A stretch of 64,000 nt of DNA, taken from NCBI RefSeq assembly GCF_014841105.1, contig NZ_JACYWE010000003.1, positions 119,291 through 183,290 of the forward strand, read 5' to 3'. The position numbers were made by a program, and so were the translations under genes. This stretch comes from Lolliginicoccus lacisalsi (GTDB taxonomy: Bacteria > Actinomycetota > Actinomycetes > Mycobacteriales > Mycobacteriaceae). Below, one piece after another: positions 35,974 through 46,759 of the stretch. Each line of letters opens with the position of its first letter. The first letter of the stretch is position 1. Below the pieces are notes generated by a model that saw only the letters and a list, made by a program, of their open reading frames with translations, searched no databases and was not told where the DNA came from.

Positions 35974-36645
35974 CTAGTCGACGTGTTTCTCCTCGCGGGC
36001 CGTCACCTCATCGGTGGGGATGATGAGGAATTCGCGGTCCTCGGCAGTGAGGATCTTGAGGAAGCCGGGCGAGGTTTCCATGACATAGCCGTCTTCGGTT
36101 CGATCGGTCAGGGTGATGTGCTCAAGCGGCACCCAGGGCGTCCGCACCAGTGCGGCGAGCACGAGCACGAGGAGCCCGGTGATGAGCCAGGCGCGGCGCA
36201 GGAGGAGCGTTCCGGCCTGGTGCAGGCGTCCATGGCGGCGCCATCGGTGCAGGCCAACGAGGGTGAGTGTGACGGCGGCGGTGATCGCGAGCAGCCACCA
36301 TTGCTGGTAGGTGACCAGCAGCGATGCGTAAGCGGTGGTGACTACCGCGATCAGTACGAGCGCGCTTCCTCGGTGCGTGGCACTGCCTGGCCAGAGCAGC
36401 CGGAGCAGAGGCAGCGGGGCGATGAGGGCGAGTGCGATGCCGGTGAAGAGTGGTTCGCCCATGAGCGTTCCGACAAGGATGCCGAAGCCTTCATTGAGGT
36501 CAACGGTGTGGATAACGGCGAACGCGACGTTCCAGTTGTAGTCGCAGACGGCCAGTAGTCGCAGCAGCAGGAACAGGAACAGTGCCCCAGTGCCGGTGAT
36601 CAGCGCGCCCGATGTGGATTCGCGCGCGGGCTCGATGCTGGACAT
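35974..36645 (-). CDS. Multi-pass membrane protein of unknown function
   Basis: This 223-residue protein has about four to five membrane helices: ALFLFLLLRLLAV, GIALALIAPLPLLRLLW, ALVLIAVVTTAYASLLVTY, WLLAITAAVTLTLVGL and AWLITGLLVLVLAALV. A soluble C-terminal domain of about 50 residues follows (ITLTDRTEDGYVMETSPGFL). I do not recognise the family. The ATG at 36645 precedes MSSIEPARES. It stands alone. Confidence 0.7.
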   Translation of the reverse strand: MSSIEPARESTSGALITGTGALFLFLLLRLLAVCDYNWNVAFAVIHTVDLNEGFGILVGTLMGEPLFTGIALALIAPLPLLRLLWPGSATHRGSALVLIAVVTTAYASLLVTYQQWWLLAITAAVTLTLVGLHRWRRHGRLHQAGTLLLRRAWLITGLLVLVLAALVRTPWVPLEHITLTDRTEDGYVMETSPGFLKILTAEDREFLIIPTDEVTAREEKHVD

Positions 36646-36702
36646 GGCCAGGATCGTAGTTCACCGCGCATGGGTGCGAGGAGTTGTTCGCTCTGCCCTG
36701 CC

Positions 36703-36758
36703 GTGGTCGATCAACCGGAGCGGATCAGCCGTGGTCGATCAACCGTGGTGGGTCAGCC
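36703..36758. repeat. Tandem 28-base repeat
   Basis: GTGGTCGATCAACCG starts two abutting 28-base units at 36703-36730 and 36731-36758, and the units end alike in GTCAGCC/ATCAGCC. The second reaches into the last codons of the RGCVC-type gene, so it may mark a local duplication at the 3' end. Confidence 0.7.
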
Positions 36759-36935
36759 GGGGCAGATACATCCACGGTGCAGCGTGTGCTCGCGGGTGGC
36801 GCGGCAGTAGCGCGAGGCGATCGCATCGTGAGTGGCGCTGGAGTGGCCGCACATATCGCACGTGTCGGGGCGTGATTCGCCAGCTATTTCCGTGTCCGTG
36901 GCAGTGGCTTTGGTGGGAGCGAGTGTCTGGCTCAT
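36753..36935 (-). CDS. Small RGCVC-family zinc-binding protein
   Basis: This 60-residue protein has a Thr/Ala-rich start and then CDMCGHSSATHDAIASRYCR, followed by the C-terminal RGCICPG. The pattern of cysteines and histidines and the RGC-hydrophobic-C ending match the short RGCVC-type proteins of Mycobacteriales, which probably bind one or two zinc ions. No function is known to me. The ATG at 36935 has AGGAAG upstream. A longer frame exists but its extra 130 residues cross a perfect dyad and look non-coding. Confidence 0.75.
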   Translation of the reverse strand: MSQTLAPTKATATDTEIAGESRPDTCDMCGHSSATHDAIASRYCRATREHTLHRGCICPG

Positions 36936-37097
36936 GAGAAGCTTCCTGACTGCCTGAGTCGGTAACCGATCAGGCGTATCACGCGCCTCCCGCAGGGGCA
37001 GGTGCCCGCTGCTTGAAATGGGTGCGCCCCTCAACCCTACGCTGTGGGAGGCTGAGGCAGTGGCCGCTCGGGGGTGTGCAGCTCCGGCGGCGGCGGG

Positions 37098-37165
37098 AAT
37101 CTGCGAGCGAGAGTCAACAGGTGTCCGATTTTTGGGCGGGATTTGTTGACTCTCGCTCGCAGATT
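37098..37165. repeat. Dyad element B, perfect 22-bp arms
   Basis: The arm starting AATCTGCGAGCGAGAGTC (37098-37119) has an exact complement at 37144-37165, and TTTTT follows on the plus strand. It lies 3' of the winged-helix/nuclease gene (minus strand). A second copy with nearly the same arms lies at 38539-38606 on the gene's 5' side. Confidence 0.85.
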
Positions 37166-37312
37166 TTTTGGGGGGCGTTGGACGAGCGCCGCCAGCCAAT
37201 CGCCAGGACTTCACGCGCCCCTGCGGCGGTGGACCATGTCTTCGATAGTCGGTTTGGTGCCCTCTCGGACATTGGCCATTACGGCATGTTGATGCCGGCG
37301 AGGCCACCGACG

Positions 37313-38395
37313 CTAGCGGAGGTCCGTCCACCAGTGCGGCGGCAACCGGGCATCCTGCGGATGAGGGCTCGGCCAGTCCTCCGGCAACGGCTCGAACGGC
37401 CCACGATCAGGATCGTGCTTCCACCAGCGGATCGGCTCCGCGCGCATGGGATTGGCGGCCAGCAGGCCAGCGAACCTCGACGCTAGCTCGTCGGGGTTGC
37501 CGCGCGTGTGCTGCCAGGTGTAACGGCATAGGTCGAGCGAGAGCTTCTGCCGTAGAAACCATTCCCGTTCCTGCTGGTCAGCGACTATGCGTGCGGCATC
37601 GGGCCGGTCGTTGTACTTGATGGCACCGTCGGCCTCGAACCCTGCCCAGTGGTACGGCCACAATCCATCGAGCCGGAACCGCGGCTTGGTATCACCGACC
37701 CACGCGTTCGGAACCGGAACGGGCAAGCCGCCCAAGTAGGCGGCGAACCGGCCCAAGGATTCCAGCGGTGACTCCGCAAGTCCCGATGCATGATCTGCCA
37801 CCCAGCGGGCCCGCTCGATCCCTGCCCGGCCCCGGAAATCCTTGATGCAGCCAGTGAGGCTCGCGCCTCGGCGCAACGCTTGATCCGCCACCGCTAGCGC
37901 ATCGGGCATGCGCGGCGACAAGGCGATCGTGCACGCAGCATGCCCTACCGTCGTCGCGGGCACGCCAGCGTAGTGCCGCAGCCGATTCTCGGGAATTGGT
38001 TCCACACGCGTGCGGCCATACGCGCACTTCGTCACCCCGCTCAATCGCGTGCCCGGACGCACGACCAACGGCAACCGGGGTGGCCTCCCCATCGTGGGCA
38101 ACCCATTCACCGGCGCCGCTGACCAGCCTGCGAGGTAGGAGCCTGGCAGCCCGGATCCCACGAATGCGCGCGAAGCCAGGGCGAACTGCTCCCAGTCCGA
38201 TAGTCGCTGGTAGACCACTGGATCGACGTAAGCACCCTGCGCGAGGCGAGCAAGGAGACCGCGCGAACATAACTGTTGCGCGGGCTGGCGCGAGATGCCC
38301 TCGCCGACGCGGACCAGACCGTCGTTCGCCGCGAGGAGATTCTCCACCGCGCGGGGCAGCTGGTCACCGCGTAGCGGGTTTCGTGAGGGTGGCAT
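37313..38395 (-). CDS. AbiEi-like winged helix plus nuclease-like domain protein
   Basis: This 360-residue protein has an N-terminal winged-helix unit like those of AbiEi antitoxins and actinobacterial relatives (SRQPAQQLCSRGLLARLAQG, AYVDPVVYQRLSDWEQF). The C-terminal half resembles DUF559/Vsr-type PD-(D/E)XK nucleases: ESPLESLGRFAAYLGGLPVP, then RFRLDGLWPYHWAGFEADGA and IKYNDRP, where the Asp, the Glu and the Lys would be the catalytic set. The role is unknown; such proteins are common as solitary accessory genes in actinobacteria. No AbiEii toxin gene lies beside it. Two copies of dyad B bracket it. Confidence 0.7.
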   Translation of the reverse strand: MPPSRNPLRGDQLPRAVENLLAANDGLVRVGEGISRQPAQQLCSRGLLARLAQGAYVDPVVYQRLSDWEQFALASRAFVGSGLPGSYLAGWSAAPVNGLPTMGRPPRLPLVVRPGTRLSGVTKCAYGRTRVEPIPENRLRHYAGVPATTVGHAACTIALSPRMPDALAVADQALRRGASLTGCIKDFRGRAGIERARWVADHASGLAESPLESLGRFAAYLGGLPVPVPNAWVGDTKPRFRLDGLWPYHWAGFEADGAIKYNDRPDAARIVADQQEREWFLRQKLSLDLCRYTWQHTRGNPDELASRFAGLLAANPMRAEPIRWWKHDPDRGPFEPLPEDWPSPHPQDARLPPHWWTDLR

Positions 38396-38538
38396 GGCAA
38401 TGCAGCCTGCCGGGAGCTGGTGGCGCGCGCATCTTCCTGCAGCGTTCCTGTGGACAATCCTCGGCTTGTGGACAACTTCGTCGGTGCGGCTGGTGCTACG
38501 GCTGCGGGGCCGGGCGACGCCTTGCCCCGCCCCGGCGA

Positions 38539-38606
38539 AATCTGCGAGCGAAAGTCAATTAGAACCCGGCAAATCGGGCGCTTTGGTGGACTTTCACTCG
38601 CAGATT
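38539..38606. repeat. Dyad element B, second copy
   Basis: AATCTGCGAGCGAAAGTCAA (38539-38558) pairs with 38587-38606 at 18 of 20 positions. The arms match those at 37098 almost base for base while the centres differ. Confidence 0.8.
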
Positions 38607-38638
38607 CGGGCGAGGGGCAGATTCGAGCAAAGGGGGAA

Positions 38639-40273
38639 CTACTTCGATTCCAGGTCGCGGCGGCGGAATCCGGCGATCCCGGCGGCGGCGAGGGAGAGGG
38701 CGATCGCGGTGAGGGCGATCAGTGGTGTCCATTCGAGGTCGGCGGCGGGCAGGTCGGGGATGTAGCCGAAGGGGGAGTAGCGGTGGGTCCATTCGGGGAA
38801 GCCGAGGATGCCGCCGAGGTAGACGACGATGATGCCGTATACGGGGACGATCCAGCCGAGGGCGAGCAGGCGTGGGGCGAGGCCGTAGAGGGCTGCGGCG
38901 ACACCGACGGCGACCCAGATGGCGGGGATGTGGGCGAGCGCGGCGCCGAGGACTTTGGTGAGGAAGCCGATGTCGCCGGTGACGAGGGCGCCGGAGCCAC
39001 CCATGCCGATGGCGGTGATGATGGCGAGGATGGCGCTGGAGCCGAGGGCGATGGTGAGGTGGCTGGTCATCCAGTGCTGGCGGGAGACGCCGGTGGCGAG
39101 GATGGGTTCGGCGCGGCCCGCGGCTTCCTCGCTGTGCATGCGGTTGACGGCGAGGACGGCTTGGGCGGAGATGACGATGGACAGGAAGGTGATGAGCATG
39201 GCGACGTAGGAGTCGACGAGGGTGGATCCGGGGATCTGGGCGATGATGTCGCCGAGGGCGGCGATCTGCTCGATCATGTCCTCGATGCCGTCGATGAGCA
39301 TGCCGTAGGACGCTCCGAAGAGCAGCATGCCGATGGTCCAGCCGATGAGGGAGGCGCGATGGAGCCGGTTGGCGAGGCCGAGGGGCGTGCCGAGGAGGGG
39401 GCTGGCGGTGGCGGCTCCGCGGCGGGCGGCGCGCAGGCCGGCGCCGACATCGCGCTGGGTGCTGAGCCGGTATCCGATGGCGATGAGGGCGGCGGCGATG
39501 CCGAGGGCGAGCAGGAGTGGCCACCAGCGCTGGTCGGTGGCGTAGGGGCGGGATGCCTGGCCCCAGTAGAGGGGCGAGAGCCAGCTGCTGTTGTTGTCGC
39601 CGATGTCGCCGAAGGCGCGCAGGACGTAGGCGATGCCGAGGGTGGCGAGGGCTAGGCCGGTGGCGCCGCGTCCGAACTCGGTGATCTGGACGGTGATGGC
39701 GGTGATGCCGGCGAAGACGATTCCGGCGGCGGCGATGCTGAGGCCGTAGAGGAGCGACCCGACGGGGGTGATGCCCTCGAGGCCGGTGGCGGCGAGCCCC
39801 GCCGCGGTGAGAAGCCCGGCGATGAGGCTGGTGCCGGTGACGATGATGAGCGCTGCGGTGAGGGTGGCGTGGCGGCCGACGACATTGGAGCGGACGAGCT
39901 CGGCGCGGCCTGCCTCTTCCTCCGCGCGCGTGTGGCGCACGAGCTGCAGGATGCTCATGAGCCCGAAGATGAGCGCTGTCATGACGGTCATCTGGTGGCC
40001 AATCATGATGCCGAAGTGGTAGTCGGCGGGCTGGTAGTTGCGACCGACCATGCCGATCATGGCGGGCAGCTCGGCGAGCCGCGCGACGGTGTCGCGGTCG
40101 GCGGCAGTGGGGTAGGTCTGCTCGAAGCTCGAGACGCTGGAGAGGGTGAAGAGGGTGAGCCCGGCGATCCAGAGGGGCAGCCGGATGCGGTCGCGGCGCA
40201 GCGCCAGTCGGGTGAGCGTCCAGGTCCCGGTGAGGGCGTGGCGGGATCGCTCGGGCGCGTGGGTGGTGGTCAT
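38639..40273 (-). CDS. ABC-2 exporter permease, fused-pair type
   Basis: This 544-residue permease has about twelve membrane helices arranged as two similar halves. It is the type found in actinobacterial exporters of polyketide antibiotics (such as tetronasin-type systems). Each half contains a conserved [20 protein letters not shown] or [20 protein letters not shown] segment, which makes the internal duplication visible. From ATG 40273 ([20 protein letters not shown]) it overlaps the ATPase gene by four bases. It probably gives resistance to or exports an amphipathic compound; the cargo is not known. Confidence 0.9.
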   Translation of the reverse strand: MTTTHAPERSRHALTGTWTLTRLALRRDRIRLPLWIAGLTLFTLSSVSSFEQTYPTAADRDTVARLAELPAMIGMVGRNYQPADYHFGIMIGHQMTVMTALIFGLMSILQLVRHTRAEEEAGRAELVRSNVVGRHATLTAALIIVTGTSLIAGLLTAAGLAATGLEGITPVGSLLYGLSIAAAGIVFAGITAITVQITEFGRGATGLALATLGIAYVLRAFGDIGDNNSSWLSPLYWGQASRPYATDQRWWPLLLALGIAAALIAIGYRLSTQRDVGAGLRAARRGAATASPLLGTPLGLANRLHRASLIGWTIGMLLFGASYGMLIDGIEDMIEQIAALGDIIAQIPGSTLVDSYVAMLITFLSIVISAQAVLAVNRMHSEEAAGRAEPILATGVSRQHWMTSHLTIALGSSAILAIITAIGMGGSGALVTGDIGFLTKVLGAALAHIPAIWVAVGVAAALYGLAPRLLALGWIVPVYGIIVVYLGGILGFPEWTHRYSPFGYIPDLPAADLEWTPLIALTAIALSLAAAGIAGFRRRDLESK

Positions 40274-41175
40274 GCCGTGGCTCCGTTGGTGAGCTCGTTC
40301 TGGTAGTGCTGCAGCATCAGTTCCTCGAGCGTCGGCGGGTGGCTGGTGATGCCGCGGATGCCGAGGGTGGCGAGCTCGCGCATGACGGTGTCGAGGTGGT
40401 TGCCGTCGACGGAGAAGCGGATTCCTCCGTGCTCCTCGGTGAGGTCGTGGACGCCGTCGAGGCGTGCGAGCCCGGCGGCGGGCTGGTCGGTGATCGCCTC
40501 GACAGTGGTGCGGGTGAGGTGGCGCATGTCGTCGAGGGTTCCGGTCTGCACGATCTTGCCCTGGCGGATGATGCTGATGCGGTCGCAGAGCTTCTCGACC
40601 TGGGCGAGGATGTGGCTGGAGAGCAGCACGGTGGTGCCACGGCCGGTGGCTTCGTGGATGAAGTCCTGGAAGACGGTCTCCATGAGGGGGTCGAGCCCGG
40701 CGGTGGGCGCGTCGAGGAGGAGCAGGTCGACGTCGGAGGCGAGGGCGGAGATGATGGCGACTTTTTGCCGGTTGCCCTTGGAGTAGGTGCGGCCCTTCTT
40801 GGTGGGGTCGAGGTCGAATCGCTCGATGAGCGCGGCGCGGCGGGCGGTGTTGATCCCGCCGCGGAGGCGGGCGAGGAGGTCGATGGCCTCGCCGCCGGTG
40901 AGGTTTGGCCACAGCTCGACGTCGCCGGGAACGTAGGCGAGGCGGCGGTGCAGGGGGACGGCGTCGCGCCAGGGATCCTTGCCGAGGAGGGTGGTGGTGC
41001 CGGAGTCGGCGCGCTGGAGGCCGAGGAGGATGCGGATGGTGGTGGACTTCCCGGCGCCGTTGGGGCCGAGGAAGCCGTGGACCTCGCCGGGCTCGACGTG
41101 CAGGTCGAGGTGGTCGAGGGCGCGGACGGTGCCGAAGGTCTTGACGACATTGTGCATGTCGATTGCCGCAGTCAT
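40270..41175 (-). CDS. ABC exporter ATP-binding protein
   Basis: This 301-residue ATPase shows Walker [21 protein letters not shown], the Q-loop region [14 protein letters not shown], signature [18 protein letters not shown], Walker [17 protein letters not shown] and the switch His in [13 protein letters not shown]. In Walker B the usual Glu-Pro after Asp reads Ala-Pro (DAPTAG), and in the signature the usual SGGQ reads SKGN, so the catalytic glutamate is replaced. Related DrrA-like pumps share such variants. ATG 41175 is chosen because the seven residues upstream overlap the promoter. Confidence 0.9.
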   Translation of the reverse strand: MTAAIDMHNVVKTFGTVRALDHLDLHVEPGEVHGFLGPNGAGKSTTIRILLGLQRADSGTTTLLGKDPWRDAVPLHRRLAYVPGDVELWPNLTGGEAIDLLARLRGGINTARRAALIERFDLDPTKKGRTYSKGNRQKVAIISALASDVDLLLLDAPTAGLDPLMETVFQDFIHEATGRGTTVLLSSHILAQVEKLCDRISIIRQGKIVQTGTLDDMRHLTRTTVEAITDQPAAGLARLDGVHDLTEEHGGIRFSVDGNHLDTVMRELATLGIRGITSHPPTLEELMLQHYQNELTNGATA

Positions 41176-41194
41176 GGTGTCGATAATACACAGC

Positions 41195-41212
41195 ATTCAC
41201 TAAAGTGTGAAT
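41195..41212. promoter_or_regulatory. Operator-like dyad in the divergent exporter/MarR promoter region
   Basis: ATTCACTAAAGTGTGAAT contains a perfect inner CACT-AA-AGTG palindrome with ATTCA/TGAAT outside. A further TATGAAT follows at 41215. On the minus strand TATTAT, a likely -10 box, lies 14-19 bases before the ABC ATPase start. This is a natural operator for the MarR-type regulator encoded 87 bases away. Confidence 0.55.
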
Positions 41213-41298
41213 AGTATGAATCTTGTTACGATAGTGCCAAGGGGCGCCGAGGCGGCAACGGGGGAGCGGGCGGTCAACGGTTCGAGCAAGGAGCGGGC

Positions 41299-41790
41299 AT
41301 GGACGAGGCGGACAACCACGAGGCAGTGCTGCGATTCACCGAGAAGCTCGCGATCCTGCTGAGCGAGTCCGGCATGCCCCGCATGTCGGCCCGGGTCTTC
41401 GCGTACGTGCTCGCCGATGATGCCGACACCTACACCGCGCGCGATCTTGCGGAGGGCCTGCGCGTGAGCCCGGCGGCGATCTCGGGGGCGGTTCGCCAGC
41501 TCGTCCAGGCCGGGTTGCTCGCGCGCGGCAGGGAGCCGGGGGAGCGCTCGGACTTCTACCGGATCGACGACGATGATGTGTGGGGCACGATCATGGCGCA
41601 GCGCAAGCCGTTCCTCGAGCGCTACATCGAGCTGCTCACCGAGGGTGCCCGCGAGATCGGAGCGACGCGAGCAGGCGGGCGGCGGCTCGAGGAGACCATC
41701 GAGTTCTACCGCTTCATGGACGAGGAGCTCGGCCTCACCCTCGAGCGCTGGAAAGACCGCCGCGCGCGCTGGGTTGCCGGCCACAGCTAG
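41299..41790 (+). CDS. GbsR/MarR-family transcriptional regulator
   Basis: This 163-residue DNA-binding protein has a winged helix: SGMPRMSARVFAYVLADDAD, the recognition region YTARDLAEGLRVSPAAISGA with VRQLVQAGLLARG, and the wing ERSDFYRIDDD. The C-terminal half is a helical dimerisation domain. Regulators of this group next to DrrAB/tetronasin-type exporters usually repress them and release on drug binding. Divergent arrangement and the dyad between the genes support that role here. Confidence 0.87.
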   Translation: MDEADNHEAVLRFTEKLAILLSESGMPRMSARVFAYVLADDADTYTARDLAEGLRVSPAAISGAVRQLVQAGLLARGREPGERSDFYRIDDDDVWGTIMAQRKPFLERYIELLTEGAREIGATRAGGRRLEETIEFYRFMDEELGLTLERWKDRRARWVAGHS

Positions 41791-41819
41791 GTCTCCCACG
41801 CGAACCGGGGCAGATGCCG

Positions 41820-41869
41820 CAAACGCGATAGAAACGCCAGGGATTTCCGGGCGATTTCTATCGCGTTTG
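41820..41869. repeat. Dyad element C, first copy
   Basis: CAAACGCGATAGAAA (41820-41834) has an exact complement at 41855-41869 around a 20-base centre. It sits between the convergent MarR-type and CsoR-type genes and may terminate both. The same arms recur at 53684-53733. From 41880 to 41983 only short degenerate GCCAGCGACCAG-like repeats are seen. Confidence 0.8.
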
Positions 41870-41983
41870 ACGGTATCGGGTGCGTTTGCCGGCCACCGCC
41901 GCTAGCCACCGCCGCCAGCAGCGCCAGCGACCAGCAACCTCCGCCAGCGACCAGTCGCCGCTAGCAGCGTCGGCCGCCGAGGC

Positions 41984-44665
<2,682 letters not shown>

Positions 44666-44718
44666 GCCGGAAAGTTCGACCTGCAAGAGATCAACGCCGA
44701 TATTTCCAGGAGGAAACC

Positions 44719-45114
44719 ATGGAGCTAGGCATCACCACCGAAGTCACTCTGCCGTTCGATGAGGCAGTCGAGAAGACCCGCGCAGCCCTGGCCGATCAGG
44801 GCTTCGGCATCCTCACCGAGATCGACATGAAGGCCACCTTGAAGAAGAAGATCGACAAGGACATCGAGAACTACCTCATCCTTGGCGCGTGCAACCCGCC
44901 GCTGGCTCATCGGGCGGTCAGCGCTGATGCGCAGATCGGCTTGCTGCTGCCCTGCAACGTCATCGTGCGCGACCACCGCGACAAGCCTGGCACCGTTGTC
45001 GTCGAGGCCATGAACCCCGACATCATGGTCACGGTCACCGGGAAGGAAGCCCTAGAGGAGGTCGCGAGCGATGCGGGGACCCGCCTGCGTACCGCGATCG
45101 CCGCGATCAGCTAG
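44719..45114 (+). CDS. DUF302 protein
   Basis: This 131-residue protein is a single DUF302 domain: TTEVTLPFDEAVEKTRAALA, QGFGILTEIDMKATLKKKID, NYLILGACNPPLAHRAVSAD and IGLLLPCNVIVRDH. DUF302 proteins are small ligand-binding folds often found beside sulfur-oxidation and CsoR/CstR-controlled genes; the ligand is unknown. Two cysteines (GACNPP and LPCNV) are in conserved places. AGGAGG lies six bases before the ATG, and the gene follows MMPL by 53 bases in the same transcription unit. Confidence 0.92.
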   Translation: MELGITTEVTLPFDEAVEKTRAALADQGFGILTEIDMKATLKKKIDKDIENYLILGACNPPLAHRAVSADAQIGLLLPCNVIVRDHRDKPGTVVVEAMNPDIMVTVTGKEALEEVASDAGTRLRTAIAAIS

Positions 45115-45121
45115 CTCCTCG

Positions 45122-45177
45122 CCCCACCAGGAAGCGCCACCCCTGCCAATTTGCAGGGGTGGCGCTTTCTGGTGGGG
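45122..45177. terminator. Long bidirectional terminator
   Basis: A 25-bp stem (45122-45146 with 45153-45177, one mismatch) closes both the MMPL-DUF302 unit and the convergent MBL-rhodanese gene. It starts within ten bases of the DUF302 stop. Confidence 0.9.
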
Positions 45178-45198
45178 TCGGCGCGCGTCCAGGGCTGC

Positions 45199-46542
45199 CT
45201 ACCCACCGTTGGCTTGGGCGTTGTCGAAGTCGTCGTCGATCAGCACGATCTCGCGCCCGGGCTGGTCGAGCAGCGATGCGGCGACGGAGGCGCGGTAGCC
45301 GGACTGGCAGTGCACCCAGACCTCGCCGCTGGGCACTTCCTCGCGGCGGGCGAGCAGCTCATGCAGGGGAATGTTGATCGCGCCCCGGATGGCACCGCTT
45401 TCGTGCTCGTTGGACAGTCGCGTGTCGAGAACGGTGATCGGCCGCTCGGCGCGGGCGCTGGCCACGTCAGCGAAGGACGCGACGCGGTAGTCGCGCAATG
45501 TCTGGTCACTGGTGGCGAGCTGCTCGATGGGTCCAGTGGCGGACCCGGTGACATTATCGATGCCGATGCGGGCGAGGTCGCGGCGGGCGTCCATGATGTC
45601 GCGGGTGCTGGTGCCGAGCAGCGTGATCGGCGCCCCCCAGCGGTAGAGCCACCCGAGGTAGGTGACGAAGCTCGTGGATAGCTCGAACCCCATGCTCCCG
45701 GCGAGGTGCCCGGCGGCGAAGGCGCGGCGCTGCCGGAGATCCACGACCCATTCGCCGGCATCGATGCGTCGGCGCAGCGTGGCCGGGTCGACACGCTCGG
45801 GCATGCGCAGGTCGATGGGGGAGGGGCCCTCGCTGTTGATGACGCCCATGTGCGCGTAGTAGGCGGGGTAGTCGGCGAGCCCGGCGATCAGTTCGTCGAC
45901 GTAGGCCTGCTCGTCCTGGGTGAGGGCGGGGTTGACGGCGCGCTGCTCGCCGATCGTGGAGGAATCGCCGCTGGTGGGGGTGGCGGAGCAGAAGCTGCCG
46001 AAGCCGTGGGTGGGATACACCTCGGTGTGCTCGGGGAGCTCGTCGGCGAGCTTGCGGACCGAGTGGTACTGCGCGTGCGTGAGCTCGGTGGTGTGCTGCG
46101 CGCCGAGGAGGTCGGTGCGCCCGGTAGAGCCATACAGCATGGACCCGCCGGTGAAGACCGCGCTGGGGCTGCCGGTTCCGTCGAGGAGCACATAGGAGAG
46201 GTGATGGTGGGTATGGCCGGGAGTGTGCATGGCGCGGAAGCGGAGCGTCCCGGTCTCGATGACGTCGCCGTCGTGCGCGGGCCGGTGGGGGAAGCCGACG
46301 GAATCGAGGGCAGAGACGACGTACTCGGCCCCGGTCACGCGGGAGAGCTCGAGGCCGCCGGTTACGTAGTCATTGTGGATGTGGGTCTCGAGGACGTGGG
46401 TGATCATCACGCCGCGCTCGCCGGCGGCGGCGAGGGCACGGTCGATGTCGCGCTGCGGGTCGATGACCGCGGCGACGGTGCCGTCGTCGATCAGGTAGGA
46501 GCGGTCCCCGAGGCTGGAGGTCTCGATCGTGGTGATGGTCAT
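45199..46542 (-). CDS. MBL-fold persulfide-dioxygenase-like protein with two rhodanese domains
   Basis: This 447-residue protein has the plan of CstB: an MBL domain (1-235), a rhodanese fold without a catalytic Cys (about 250-340), and a rhodanese with an active Cys412 (VHCQSGYRASVAA). CstB-type enzymes oxidise persulfide and move sulfane sulfur to sulfite in the cytosol. The MBL metal residues His54, His56 and Asp58 (THIHNDYVTGG) and His110 (HTPGHTHHH) are present. At the place where ETHE1 has its iron-binding Asp (FTGD) this protein has Gly133 (FTGGSMLYG), followed by GRTD. A CsoR-type operator lies about 96 bases upstream. Confidence 0.88.
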   Translation of the reverse strand: MTITTIETSSLGDRSYLIDDGTVAAVIDPQRDIDRALAAAGERGVMITHVLETHIHNDYVTGGLELSRVTGAEYVVSALDSVGFPHRPAHDGDVIETGTLRFRAMHTPGHTHHHLSYVLLDGTGSPSAVFTGGSMLYGSTGRTDLLGAQHTTELTHAQYHSVRKLADELPEHTEVYPTHGFGSFCSATPTSGDSSTIGEQRAVNPALTQDEQAYVDELIAGLADYPAYYAHMGVINSEGPSPIDLRMPERVDPATLRRRIDAGEWVVDLRQRRAFAAGHLAGSMGFELSTSFVTYLGWLYRWGAPITLLGTSTRDIMDARRDLARIGIDNVTGSATGPIEQLATSDQTLRDYRVASFADVASARAERPITVLDTRLSNEHESGAIRGAINIPLHELLARREEVPSGEVWVHCQSGYRASVAASLLDQPGREIVLIDDDFDNAQANGG

Positions 46543-46637
46543 CGCGCTGCTCCTTGAATCGTTGGTGCTGCGTGCCGGGGGCAGGGGCGCGGTCCGGGCG
46601 ACGGACCGGGGACCCCTGGGTGCCCCACGGAACCAGC

Positions 46638-46653
46638 ATACGCCTAGGGGTAT
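46638..46653. promoter_or_regulatory. CsoR/CstR-type operator before the MBL-rhodanese gene
   Basis: ATACGCCTAGGGGTAT is one base from a perfect 16-bp palindrome and shares the ATAC/GTAT half-site ends and G-tract of the three sites at 42.3-42.4 kb. Confidence 0.6.
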
Positions 46654-46759
46654 TGGTGGGGCGATGGATCAGCAGGATTCTCGCCACGCGGGCCGCCCTC
46701 AGCGGTAGGCTCGGACCAAGCACGCGCACGCCGCAAGCGCAGAGGGAAAAGAGCTGGCG

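Noticed and set aside
36936..37331. 192-residue frame extending the RGCVC-type gene upstream
   Set aside because: The extension crosses the perfect dyad B copy and is rich in Arg/Pro/Ser without conserved features.
37313..38395. Complete type IV toxin-antitoxin (AbiE) system
   Set aside because: Only the AbiEi-like winged helix is present; no AbiEii nucleotidyltransferase lies on either side.
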